A stretch of DNA of 64,000 bases from Rhodococcus sp. 06-235-1A. Its GTDB lineage: Bacteria > Actinomycetota > Actinomycetes > Mycobacteriales > Mycobacteriaceae. The DNA is taken from positions 124,001 through 188,000 of the forward strand of contig NZ_NOYI01000024.1 in NCBI RefSeq assembly GCF_002258785.1, given 5' to 3'. Made by a program: the position numbers and the translations under genes. This document shows positions 17,432-25,508 of this stretch, piece after piece. Each line of letters begins with the position of its first letter. Position 1 is the first letter of the stretch. The notes under the pieces are model-generated. The model was not told where the DNA came from. It saw only the letters and a list, made by a program, of their open reading frames with translations, and did no database searches.

Positions 17432-18457
17432 ATGCTGTCTCGTTCCGGATTTTCCATCCCGACTCGGACGACCAGCCGAGGCGACTGGTGCGACATGTTG
17501 AACGAGCATTTCGTGGCACTCGATGTCGCAGACGTTGCCGACAGCCGGTTCACCGGCGCAGTTCGCTCGATGTCTCTTGCCCACCTTCAGGTTTCGAGTG
17601 TTCGGTCCACGACACAACGCATCGCACGCACCGACTCGCTCATCGAGAAGGACCGGATCGAATACGTTCAGATCGGGATGATCCGTCGAGGCCGCGCGAT
17701 CGTGGTGCAGGACGGGCGCGAATGTGTGCTCTCACGCGGCGACTTCGCCATCTACGACACCTCGCGCCCGTTCGATTGGATCATCGACGGCCATCCCGAC
17801 GACGATCAGTGGGAACTGGAAGTCTTCACCTGGCCCCGTCACATGCTTCGGCTCGATGCGCGCGAGTCCAGCGACATGACGGCGATGGCGTTCGACGGAT
17901 CTGCCGGATTCAGCGGGCTCCTCGGCCGGTTCCTCCACGACCTGAGTTCGACACGGTCGTCGCTGGACATCACCGGAGCGCAGGCCATAGCCGACGAGGT
18001 CGGCGACCTCGTCAGTGTGATCGCCCGCAACACCACGACGAATCCGACCATCGGCTCACCCGGCGTGGCACTGGTGCGAGCAGCGCAGCGATACATCGAC
18101 GACCACCTCGCAGACACCGAGCTCTCACCCACGTCGGTCGCGTCGGCGATGCTGGTGTCGACCCGTCAGTTGCATCGAGTGTTCGCCTCGAGCGGCACGA
18201 CGGTGGCCCGCACCATCCGAACCAAACGACTCGAGCGCTGTCGCCGCGAGATCATCGGCAGCATCACCCTCGACCGATCTCTCGGGCAGATCAGTCGGCA
18301 ATGGGGCTTCGCGGACCTCGCCGTGTTCAGCCGCGCTTTTCGGGAGCAATACGGGATGAGTCCGCGGCAGTACCGAGCCAGTGTCTGCGCCCGGTCCGAC
18401 GACCCACGTGCGGTGACGCGTTCGACGCGACCGACCGACCGAGAACAGCGGTACTGA
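17432..18457 (+). CDS. AraC-family transcriptional regulator
   Basis: 341 residues. N-terminal AraC-binding-like domain (VVQDGRECVLSRGDFAIYDT, SRPFDW), C-terminal double helix-turn-helix (ASAMLVSTRQLHRVFASSGT; ISRQWGFADLAVFSRAFREQ) closing with YGMSPRQYRASV. Same architecture as the AraC gene at 12958-13974; the two may be old duplicates. Divergent from moaE and convergent with the ferredoxin reductase gene, so it may control either the Moco operon or the molybdopterin-oxidoreductase operon; neither is proven. Confidence 0.85.
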   Translation: MLSRSGFSIPTRTTSRGDWCDMLNEHFVALDVADVADSRFTGAVRSMSLAHLQVSSVRSTTQRIARTDSLIEKDRIEYVQIGMIRRGRAIVVQDGRECVLSRGDFAIYDTSRPFDWIIDGHPDDDQWELEVFTWPRHMLRLDARESSDMTAMAFDGSAGFSGLLGRFLHDLSSTRSSLDITGAQAIADEVGDLVSVIARNTTTNPTIGSPGVALVRAAQRYIDDHLADTELSPTSVASAMLVSTRQLHRVFASSGTTVARTIRTKRLERCRREIIGSITLDRSLGQISRQWGFADLAVFSRAFREQYGMSPRQYRASVCARSDDPRAVTRSTRPTDREQRY

Positions 18458-18475
18458 CCCGACGAGCGACTCGGC

Positions 18476-19465
18476 TCAGTGGATCGAGTCGCTCGAATGG
18501 CCCGGCACGATCGGTGCCGAACCGTCCACCAGCGGTGCTATGTGATTGACCGCGGTCGCCGCCTCGGCGAACCCGACCGCGATCAGCTTGACCTTGTCCT
18601 GATGTCCGGCAACATCACCGACGGCGAACACCCGTCGCCGGTTGGTTCGCATCGTTCGGTCGACGGCGATATCGCGCTGGTGTTTGTCCAGCCCCCATGT
18701 CCCGATCGGACCGAGCGCTGCTTTGAACCCCAATGCAGCAACAACACTCGATACTGCCAGTCGACGGCGTTCGGTTCCGGCACCGTCGACGATCGTCACC
18801 GATTCGACGGTGCCCGATCCCGCGATCTCCTCGACTTCGTACGGAGTCAGGACATCGACACTCGACCGCTCCAACAGTCCCAAGCTGTGAGCATGAGCCC
18901 GAAACTCGTTGCGGCGGTGTACCAATACCACCGACTTCGCGATCGGCTCCAAACTCAGCGCCCAGTCCACCGCCGAATCACCGCCCCCGACGATCATCAC
19001 ATGTTCGTCGGCCAGATCGTTCAGCCTCGGCACGAAGTAACGGAGCCCACGATCATGAAATTCCGATCCCGTCGGTAGCGGTCTCGGCGTGAATTTCCCG
19101 ATCCCCGCTGCCACCAGTACGGCCTTCCCGACAACGGTGGCACCCTTGTCCGTCGTGATCCGAACGCCGTCGTCGGATTCTTCGAGCTCTGTCGCGACGT
19201 GTCCCATGAGATACGTCGGTTTCGCCTGCTCGGCTTGCTCTACCAACGCGTCGACCAAATGCTGCGCTTTGATCGCCGGGAAGCCGGCCACGTCGAAGAT
19301 CTTCTTCTCCGGATACAACGCAGCCAACTGGCCACCGGGGTGCGGTAGGGCATCGATGACGGTGACCGTCATCCCTCGAAAGCCTGCATAGTAGGCACCG
19401 TAGAGACCTGCCGGACCAGCGCCGACGATGATCAGGTCGCACTCGGAAACCGTTGAGTCACTCAC
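18476..19465 (-). CDS. Ferredoxin-NADP+ reductase, thioredoxin-reductase type
   Basis: 329 residues from GTG 19465, which overlaps the ferredoxin stop by GTGA. FAD-binding LIIVGAGPAGLYGAYYAGFR at the N-terminus, GGQLAALYPEKKIFDVAG (the signature of the type-2 FNR group), an NADPH Rossmann motif MIVGGGDSAVDWA with HRRNEFRAH for the phosphate, and the C-terminal VFAVGDVAGH FAD motif. The redox CxxC of true thioredoxin reductases is absent, as expected. Coupled to the ferredoxin and molybdopterin oxidoreductase genes, it likely passes their electrons to NADP+ (or the reverse). Confidence 0.9.
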   Translation of the reverse strand: MSDSTVSECDLIIVGAGPAGLYGAYYAGFRGMTVTVIDALPHPGGQLAALYPEKKIFDVAGFPAIKAQHLVDALVEQAEQAKPTYLMGHVATELEESDDGVRITTDKGATVVGKAVLVAAGIGKFTPRPLPTGSEFHDRGLRYFVPRLNDLADEHVMIVGGGDSAVDWALSLEPIAKSVVLVHRRNEFRAHAHSLGLLERSSVDVLTPYEVEEIAGSGTVESVTIVDGAGTERRRLAVSSVVAALGFKAALGPIGTWGLDKHQRDIAVDRTMRTNRRRVFAVGDVAGHQDKVKLIAVGFAEAATAVNHIAPLVDGSAPIVPGHSSDSIH

Positions 19466-19776
19466 TTCTTCGCCACTTCCTCGATGGTCGGATGGTCGTG
19501 GCCGACCGGGCCGAGGTCCTCGGCCCCGCCCGACGCGTCGGCGTCCTCGCAGAATTCGACTGCGATATCGACGAATCGCTTTTGCTCGTCCGGAATCTTG
19601 TGTTCCCAGAAGATGGCGTCGTTGGGGCAGGCGGGCATGCATTTTCCACAGTCGACGCACTCGTCGGGATTGATGTACATCATCCGAGCGCCCTCGTAGA
19701 TGCAGTCGACGGGACATTCTTCGGTGCACGCCTTGTCCAGCAGGTCGATGCACGCTTCGGTAACGACGTAGGCCAT
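19462..19776 (-). CDS. 7Fe-type ferredoxin
   Basis: 104 residues from ATG 19776 (GAGG eight bases upstream). Two cluster-binding regions: CTEECPVDC, and CVDCGKCMPACP. The spacing is that of seven-iron actinobacterial ferredoxins carrying one 3Fe-4S and one 4Fe-4S cluster. The C-terminal 40 residues are acidic. Lies 37 bases after the molybdopterin oxidoreductase and overlaps the reductase start, so it is most likely the electron carrier between them. Confidence 0.93.
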   Translation of the reverse strand: MAYVVTEACIDLLDKACTEECPVDCIYEGARMMYINPDECVDCGKCMPACPNDAIFWEHKIPDEQKRFVDIAVEFCEDADASGGAEDLGPVGHDHPTIEEVAKK

Positions 19777-19813
19777 GTCGAAATCCTCGTATTCGTAGAA
19801 GTAACAGTAGTTG

Positions 19814-21994
19814 TCAGACCTCGAGCGCTGCGACCTGAACGAGTGTGTCGGAGAACGTCGGGGCGTTTCCGAGGTCTGCGAACACGGTCGGGTTGAGCGA
19901 CGCCGGAGTCGACAGCGACAGCATGTTCTTGCGCCACGCGCCCATCGCACAGACCGTGACGCCCTCCATGACCGACTTGTCCAATTTGGCAACGACGGTG
20001 AATTCGCCGCGATCGTTGAAGACCCTCACCACATCGCCCGAGGCGATTCCCCGACGCTCGCCGTCGGCAGGGTTGATCAGCAGCGTCGGCTCCTTCTGCA
20101 CCTTGCGATGCATGTCGAGATTTCCGAAACTCGAGTTCAGGTACGCGTGCGATTTGGGGGTGAGCAGGTTGAGCGGATACTTCTGCGCCAGTTCGGGATT
20201 GGTTCGCAGCGACTCGCGGGGTGCGATGTAGTGCGGTAGCGGATCGACGGGTTGCCCCGGCTGGTGATCGTTGGACCCCTGCCGAAAGAGGGGCAGCACG
20301 AAGTTGCCACCCGCCGCGGCCGAGGACAGGAACTCGGTCTTCCCGGACGGCGTCCTGAAGCTGCCGTCCGCGTGCGGCGCGTACTCGTCGGGCCCGGGAA
20401 GGTTGAGTCGCTGCCAGCCCAGCCGCTTGAGCGACTCGATCGTGATGCCCTCCATCGCCGGGGCATTCCAGTCGTAGGAGAGGGCGATGAGTTCCTCGTC
20501 GGTTCGGGAGAACACCGGCTCGGTGAATCCCATCGCCGCGGCCAGTCGCCGGAACAGCTCGGTGTTGGGAACGGCTTCTCCGAGGGGCTCGATCGAACGA
20601 TTGTTGTAGGTGACGAACAGGTGGCCCCACGAGAAGTTGATGTCGTCCTGTTCGAGCTGAGTGGTGGCCGGCAGAATGATGTCCGCGTAATCGGCTGTGT
20701 CGGTGATGAAATGGTCGCTGACGACGGTGAACAGATCCTCGCGGCTGAGGCCGTCGATCATTCGCTTCTGATCCGGGCACACCACCACCGGATTCGAGTT
20801 GTAGACCATCAGACCTTTGAGGGGCGTGTCCAGATTCAGCCCGCCGGTCAGCGCTTCGCCGAGTTGATACAGATTGATCACGCGCGTGCCTGGAGTCTGC
20901 AGATCCGTCTGCAGGAACTCGGGCCAGTTCACCGGGAAAGCCCACAGGGGTAGCTGCAGGATTCCGCCGCCGGGCTTGCGCCAGGCACCCACCAACGACG
21001 GCAGGCAGGAAATCGCTCGGACGCTCTGCCCGCCTCCCGCGCTTCGCTCGATCGCGACACCGATGCGAATCACAGCCGGCTGGCTCTGCGCGTATTCTCG
21101 TGCCAGGGTGTAGATGTCGTCGACGGGAATGCCCGTCTCCTCCGATGCCCACTGCGGGGTGTACTGCTTCACCCGTTCGGCCAACTCGTCGAAGCCGATC
21201 GTGTGACGCTCGATGTAGTCGGCGTCGGTCAGACCCTCGTCGATGATCACGTGCATCATCGCCAGGGCGAGCGCGCCGTCGGTGCCGGGACGGATGGGGA
21301 TGTACCAGCTGGCAGCTTTCGCGGTTCTGGTCTTGACCGGATCGATCACCACCACCTTGGCACCGCGCTTCTTGGCCTCGGCGACGTACGGCCAGAGGTG
21401 CAGATTGGTGCTCATGATGTTCGACGCCCAGATCAGAATGAACCTGGAGTGGACGAAGCTTTCGGGATCGACACCCGCCGTGTCGCCGACCGTCATCGCG
21501 TAGGCAGTGCAGGAGCCCGCGTCGCAATACGTACGCTCGGCAACGGTCGCCCCCAGCCGGTTGAAGAACGCATCCCCCACGTTCAGGCCTTGCGTGATCC
21601 CCTGAGTGCCGAGGTAGTTGCACGGCATGATTGCCTCGGGACCGAACTCGTCGGCAATGGAGGTGAATTTCTCGGCAATGGTGGCCACGGCCTCGTCCCA
21701 CGAGATCCGCTCGAACATTCCCGAGCCTTTGGGTCCGGATCGCTTGAGCGGGTAAAGAACTCGCTCGGGGCTGTAGACCTTGTCCAGGTAGTTGTCCACC
21801 TTCACGCACAGCCCACCGTTGGTGTACGGGTTGGTCTTGCTTCCGCTCACGCTCGTGGCCACACCGTCCGCGACGGTGACCACCATCGAGCACGAATCGG
21901 GACAATCCTGGCCGCAGGCACCGAGAACGGTGAGCTCCGTCGGGCGGTCTTCGGGAGCGTCGTGTGGGCGCGTGTCTTCCTGAACGGTCGTCAT
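19814..21994 (-). CDS. Molybdopterin (bis-MGD) oxidoreductase, possible formate dehydrogenase
   Basis: 726 residues. N-terminal 4Fe-4S binding cysteines at 27, 31, 35 and 63 (C-x3-C-x3-C-x27-C). A candidate Mo ligand lies in YCDAGSCTAYAMTVGD (Cys162 or Ser161). Other family signs: WASNIMSTNLHLWPY, VVIDPVKTRTAK, YNSNPVVVCPDQ, ILPATTQLEQDDI, and the C-terminal MGD domain LLTPKSHAYLNSSFGN. No twin-arginine signal, so cytosolic. Followed by a ferredoxin and an NADP reductase. Context with Moco genes and methanol dehydrogenase suggests formate oxidation, but the family has many uncharacterised members and formate is not proven by the sequence. Confidence 0.85.
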   Translation of the reverse strand: MTTVQEDTRPHDAPEDRPTELTVLGACGQDCPDSCSMVVTVADGVATSVSGSKTNPYTNGGLCVKVDNYLDKVYSPERVLYPLKRSGPKGSGMFERISWDEAVATIAEKFTSIADEFGPEAIMPCNYLGTQGITQGLNVGDAFFNRLGATVAERTYCDAGSCTAYAMTVGDTAGVDPESFVHSRFILIWASNIMSTNLHLWPYVAEAKKRGAKVVVIDPVKTRTAKAASWYIPIRPGTDGALALAMMHVIIDEGLTDADYIERHTIGFDELAERVKQYTPQWASEETGIPVDDIYTLAREYAQSQPAVIRIGVAIERSAGGGQSVRAISCLPSLVGAWRKPGGGILQLPLWAFPVNWPEFLQTDLQTPGTRVINLYQLGEALTGGLNLDTPLKGLMVYNSNPVVVCPDQKRMIDGLSREDLFTVVSDHFITDTADYADIILPATTQLEQDDINFSWGHLFVTYNNRSIEPLGEAVPNTELFRRLAAAMGFTEPVFSRTDEELIALSYDWNAPAMEGITIESLKRLGWQRLNLPGPDEYAPHADGSFRTPSGKTEFLSSAAAGGNFVLPLFRQGSNDHQPGQPVDPLPHYIAPRESLRTNPELAQKYPLNLLTPKSHAYLNSSFGNLDMHRKVQKEPTLLINPADGERRGIASGDVVRVFNDRGEFTVVAKLDKSVMEGVTVCAMGAWRKNMLSLSTPASLNPTVFADLGNAPTFSDTLVQVAALEV

Positions 21995-22113
21995 GGGTGG
22001 CTCCTCGGCGTGGACATCACTGGTGTGTGTTATCCGAAGCCTGCACCTCGCAGACCCATCCGACAGGACGCTGAGCGCCGACTACTTTGCGCTCGGTGCC
22101 GTACGCGCGTCGC

Positions 22114-22794
22114 TCAGATCAACCCCTGTTTGCTCGCGGCATACACCGCCTCGGCTCGTCTCGACACCGCGAGTTTGCGCATGATGTTGCTGACGTGGAA
22201 TTTCACTGTCGTGGCCGAGATGAACAGTTGGGTTCCGATCATGTTGTTGGACAGACCCGTTGCCAGTAGGCGGAGCACTTCGAGTTCGCGCTCGGTGAGC
22301 CGCTCGATACTGCTCGGTGTGCCGTTGAGTGATCGAACGACAGCCGAGGCGCTGCGTGAATCGAAGGCACTCTCCCCGCGCGAGACGGCGCGGATCGCAC
22401 GAACCAACTCTGTGGTGTCGACGTCCTTGACCACATATCCTCGGGCACCTGCGTGCACGGCCTCCACCACAAGCCGGTCGTCGAGGAACGTCGTCAATAC
22501 GAGCAGCCCGATTCCGCTGTGCGCCTTGGCCAACTGTGCGCACAGAGCCAAGCCCTCGTAGTCCGAGCTGGCCGAGAGCTTGAGATCCATCAACACGATG
22601 TCGGGCTCGACCCGCGCGACGACGGCCAAACCCTCCTCCCGGGTGGACGCCTCCCCCACGATCGTCAGATCCGACTCGCGTTCGAGTACCGAACGCAGCC
22701 CGTCGCGAAGAATTGCGTGGTCGTCGACCAGCACGATGCGGACCGTGGGTGCCGCCAACTGCCCTGCGCCTGTGTGAACCGTCGGAACACTCAC
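22114..22794 (-). CDS. NarL/LuxR-type response regulator, MnoR-like
   Basis: 226 residues from GTG 22794, overlapping the kinase stop by GTGA. Receiver domain with the acidic pair VDDH and phosphoacceptor Asp in DIVLMDLKL, Thr in VLTTF and Lys in GYVVKDV. C-terminal GerE helix-turn-helix: RLTERELEVLRLLATGLSNN, then SATTVKFHVSNIMRKLAV. Third gene of the Fe-ADH-kinase-regulator unit. In Mycobacterium smegmatis a two-component system called MnoSR, in the same type of neighbourhood, activates methanol/1,3-propanediol dehydrogenase genes; this is its likely counterpart. Confidence 0.88.
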   Translation of the reverse strand: MSVPTVHTGAGQLAAPTVRIVLVDDHAILRDGLRSVLERESDLTIVGEASTREEGLAVVARVEPDIVLMDLKLSASSDYEGLALCAQLAKAHSGIGLLVLTTFLDDRLVVEAVHAGARGYVVKDVDTTELVRAIRAVSRGESAFDSRSASAVVRSLNGTPSSIERLTERELEVLRLLATGLSNNMIGTQLFISATTVKFHVSNIMRKLAVSRRAEAVYAASKQGLI

Positions 22795-24146
22795 TGTGTT
22801 TCGCCCTTCTCGGATCGTTCTCGGAGTGGAATGCGCACCGCCACCCGCACTCCACCGGTTCGGGCTCGGCGGATCTCGAGGACCCCGCCGTGTTCGCGGG
22901 CGCGGGCCGCCATGTTCGCCAGTCCGCGGTGACGGCCGTCGACGTCTGTGGATTCGGCCAAGTGCAGCATCATGCGCAGGTGGGCGGGATCGCCGTCACC
23001 GTCGTCGGCAATCGACAGCTGCATCTGATCGGGCGAATAGGTCAGACGCAGAATTGCTCGCGAGGCATGCGCGTGCACCGCTGTGTTGAACAGCGCTTCG
23101 CCGGCGATGCGAAGCAAAGCATGCTCGCACTCGCTGCTCAACTCCACTGGAGTTCCCTCCACACGCAGCGACACCTGTAACTCGTCGGGCATGTGGACCA
23201 CGGAAAGCTGTTCGAGCATTTCGGGAAGCGACGTACGGTCGGCGTCCTGTGGGTGATTGAGGGCGTAGATCGCCGACCGCAGCTGGTCCACCGCCCGACG
23301 CGTCAAGTCCTTGGCCAGATCCAACCTGTCACTACGTTCTTCGGCCGAGATCTCGCTGCGACACACTTCGATCTGCATACCCGCGGACAACACGGCCTGA
23401 GTCACGCTGTCGTGCAGTTCACGAGCGATGCGATGACGTTCGTCGTCGAGCACCTGATGGCGATGCGCGGCACCCAGTTGTCTTTGTGTCAGCAACAGTT
23501 CGGCATTGCGGGCCGCAAGATCGGCCGCTGTCCGGTTCGCCTCGGCATAGGCACTCTCGGTACGCTCGAGCAGTTGCCGCCGACTTTGAAAAAGTGCCGA
23601 ATTCTGTAGAGCCACCGCAGTTTGGCTCGCAAGAATGCTCAACACCGCGGCGTCGGTGGCGTCCAGCACTCGTTGTTCTCCGGTCCACGCCGCGAACGCA
23701 CCGACGACACCGCCGTCGAACGCGATGGGTACGAAGGCATGATGAGCAGAGATGACCGGAGTAAGTCCGTCGCCGCAGGTGGACGTCCGGATCGACTCGA
23801 GACAGTCGACGACATCGTCCGGCAGCGGTGGCCCCTCGACGTTGTCCACCAGAAACGGCGTCGCGTCGGGACCGAGTACCAGCCGACGAGGCCCTGCGTC
23901 CGGCAAGGCACCATCGGCAAGAGCGAAGACGACCCAGCGTGCACTCAGATGAGCGCGCGCGGCCTCGGCCACAGCGCACACCAGTGTTTCCGGACCGTCG
24001 ACCGTGCGCACCAGCGCTCGTGAGATGAGTTCCAGTGCGTAGACAACACGTTCCAAACGTTCGGCTGCGCCGCGGTATTGGGGGTAGAACGTGTTCTTGC
24101 CCGAACGCAGTCCCGTCAGCAACGAGAGGTCGGGTCCGGACGTCAC
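22791..24146 (-). CDS. Cytosolic GAF-type sensor histidine kinase, MnoS-like
   Basis: 451 residues from GTG 24146, which overlaps the Fe-ADH stop (GTGA); the long open frame further upstream is only a shadow of that gene. No membrane segment. N-terminal GAF-like region (about 40-200), a coiled linker with RNAELLLTQRQL, then a HisKA_3 dimerisation box DDERHRIARELHDSVTQAV with the phospho-His, and a HATPase domain (IAGEALFNTAVHAHASRAI; SIADDGDGDP; GHRGLANMAAR type G box). A soluble kinase made from the same transcript as a dehydrogenase suggests it senses metabolic state or the dehydrogenase itself. Confidence 0.88.
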   Translation of the reverse strand: MTSGPDLSLLTGLRSGKNTFYPQYRGAAERLERVVYALELISRALVRTVDGPETLVCAVAEAARAHLSARWVVFALADGALPDAGPRRLVLGPDATPFLVDNVEGPPLPDDVVDCLESIRTSTCGDGLTPVISAHHAFVPIAFDGGVVGAFAAWTGEQRVLDATDAAVLSILASQTAVALQNSALFQSRRQLLERTESAYAEANRTAADLAARNAELLLTQRQLGAAHRHQVLDDERHRIARELHDSVTQAVLSAGMQIEVCRSEISAEERSDRLDLAKDLTRRAVDQLRSAIYALNHPQDADRTSLPEMLEQLSVVHMPDELQVSLRVEGTPVELSSECEHALLRIAGEALFNTAVHAHASRAILRLTYSPDQMQLSIADDGDGDPAHLRMMLHLAESTDVDGRHRGLANMAARAREHGGVLEIRRARTGGVRVAVRIPLRERSEKGETQ

Positions 24147-25366
24147 AGCGCACTCCTGAACAGATCGACCATCTCGCGATGCGTCGCGGAGCGAGGATTG
24201 GTGGACATGCAGGCATCGCGTAAGGCGTTGGTGGCCAACACATCGAGATCGGACTCGCTGACGCCGATCTCGGCCAGGCCAGCGGGAACACCTACCTGAC
24301 GAGCGAGGCGGTCCACCCGATCGGCCACGGCCATCGCTGCCTCCTCCGGCCGTGCGCGGCCTTCGGCCAGCCCCAGACTCGTCGCAATGGCCACGTACGG
24401 CAACGGATCCTCTGCGGCGTTGAAGCGAATGACGTGCGGTAGCAGTACCCCGTTGATCACGCCGTGTGGGAGGTCGAGCAGTCCCCCCACCTGATGGCTC
24501 ATGGCATGTGTGGCACCGAGGATGGCGTTGGTGAAGGCCAGGCCCGCTTCCAGACTTGCCTGGGCCATCGATCCGCGCGCAACCATGTCGGTGGGCTCGT
24601 CGATCGTGCGAGCCAACTGTGACATCACCATGGTTATGGCTCGGAGAGCATGGTGGTCGGTGAGTTGGTTGTGACCCAGCGAGACGAATGCCTCGATTCC
24701 GTGCGTCAGCGCATCCAAACCGGTTGCCGCGTTGAGCCATTCGGGCATCGTGGTGAGCAACATCGGATCGATCACGGTGATGTCCGGAACCAGCGCCCGG
24801 CCGAGGATGGTGATCTTCGTCGAGCGTGCGGTATCGGTGACGATGCAGAACTGCGAGACGTCGGCTCCAGTGCCGGATGTCGTCGGCACCATCACCAGCG
24901 GCGGAATCGGCCGAGTGGCCTGATCGACCCCCTCGTAGTCCAGGATTCGGCCGCCGTTGCCCGCAAGGATGGCAATCCCCTTGGCCGCATCCATGACCGA
25001 CCCGCCGCCGATGGCCACCAACACGTCACAGCCGAAGTCTGCGTAGCAGCCGTGCCCGGCCTCGATCTCGACATCTTTGGGATTGGGTGTCAACGCACTC
25101 CAGACCTGGGGCTCGAGTCCCTGCGCAACCAGTAGATCGACCAGCTGCCCTGCCCAGCCACTGTCGATCAAACCCTGGTCCGTGACGAGCATCGGCCGTA
25201 CCCCGCCGAGGCGGCGCGTCGCGTGCGCGACCTCGCCCAGCGAATCCGGACCGAACACGATCTCGGGCGCGTGGAACTTGAGGACTCGTGGTGTCTCGGC
25301 TCTGCTGCGCTGCGCATCGAGGTCGTGCAGCGCCTTGCCGACGTTCGCCGTAGCTGCCTGGTCCAC
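24143..25366 (-). CDS. Iron-containing alcohol dehydrogenase coupled to a sensor kinase
   Basis: 407 residues from GTG 25366 (GAGGG about eight bases upstream). Group III Fe-ADH: VAIGGGSVMDAAKGIAIL for nucleotide binding, VPTTSGTGADVS, metal ligands in LDALTHGIEAFVS and in THAMSHQVGGLLDLPHGVIN. It can act on simple alcohols or 1,3-propanediol. The stop overlaps the kinase start, so the three genes are one unit. A Fe-ADH next to a soluble kinase and LuxR regulator also occurs in the Pseudomonas ErcA/ErcS system, where the dehydrogenase has a regulatory role, so it may be both enzyme and sensor part. A palindrome lies about 105-130 bases upstream. Confidence 0.88.
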   Translation of the reverse strand: MDQAATANVGKALHDLDAQRSRAETPRVLKFHAPEIVFGPDSLGEVAHATRRLGGVRPMLVTDQGLIDSGWAGQLVDLLVAQGLEPQVWSALTPNPKDVEIEAGHGCYADFGCDVLVAIGGGSVMDAAKGIAILAGNGGRILDYEGVDQATRPIPPLVMVPTTSGTGADVSQFCIVTDTARSTKITILGRALVPDITVIDPMLLTTMPEWLNAATGLDALTHGIEAFVSLGHNQLTDHHALRAITMVMSQLARTIDEPTDMVARGSMAQASLEAGLAFTNAILGATHAMSHQVGGLLDLPHGVINGVLLPHVIRFNAAEDPLPYVAIATSLGLAEGRARPEEAAMAVADRVDRLARQVGVPAGLAEIGVSESDLDVLATNALRDACMSTNPRSATHREMVDLFRSAL

Positions 25367-25471
25367 CGTTCACACCCTCGCTGTCTTCGGTCCACACCAT
25401 CCGGACCTGTGATTCAGGTTACAACCTTACGAGCGTGACGGGTGCGATCCCACCAGCGCCGGGCCAGGTTC

Positions 25472-25495
25472 GTACCTACCCGACCGGGTAGGTAC
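25472..25495. promoter_or_regulatory. Palindromic candidate operator upstream of the Fe-ADH/two-component operon
   Basis: Perfect ten-base arms GTACCTACCC and GGGTAGGTAC around a four-base centre. The core CTACCCGACCGGGTAG closely matches CTACCCGATCGGGCAG at 29549-29564 upstream of mno. Both lie just over 100 to 150 bases before a start codon, which suits an activator site, possibly for the LuxR-type response regulator. It also lies just upstream of the moxR/VWA transcript end, so a terminator role is the alternative. Confidence 0.5.
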
Positions 25496-25508
25496 CGGTG
25501 CGATCAGG

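Noticed and set aside
12958..18457. The two AraC genes as a recent duplication of one locus
   Set aside because: Only the domain layout is shared; sequence outside the helix-turn-helix differs widely, so any duplication is old.
19680..21905. A 741-codon minus-strand frame parallel to the molybdopterin oxidoreductase
   Set aside because: Arg/Gly-rich shadow in another frame; the true gene has cluster cysteines, cofactor motifs and a proper operon fit.
24147..24740. N-terminal extension of the sensor kinase frame
   Set aside because: Lies wholly inside the Fe-ADH gene; the GTGA overlap at 24143-24146 gives the start and the extension reads as shadow sequence.
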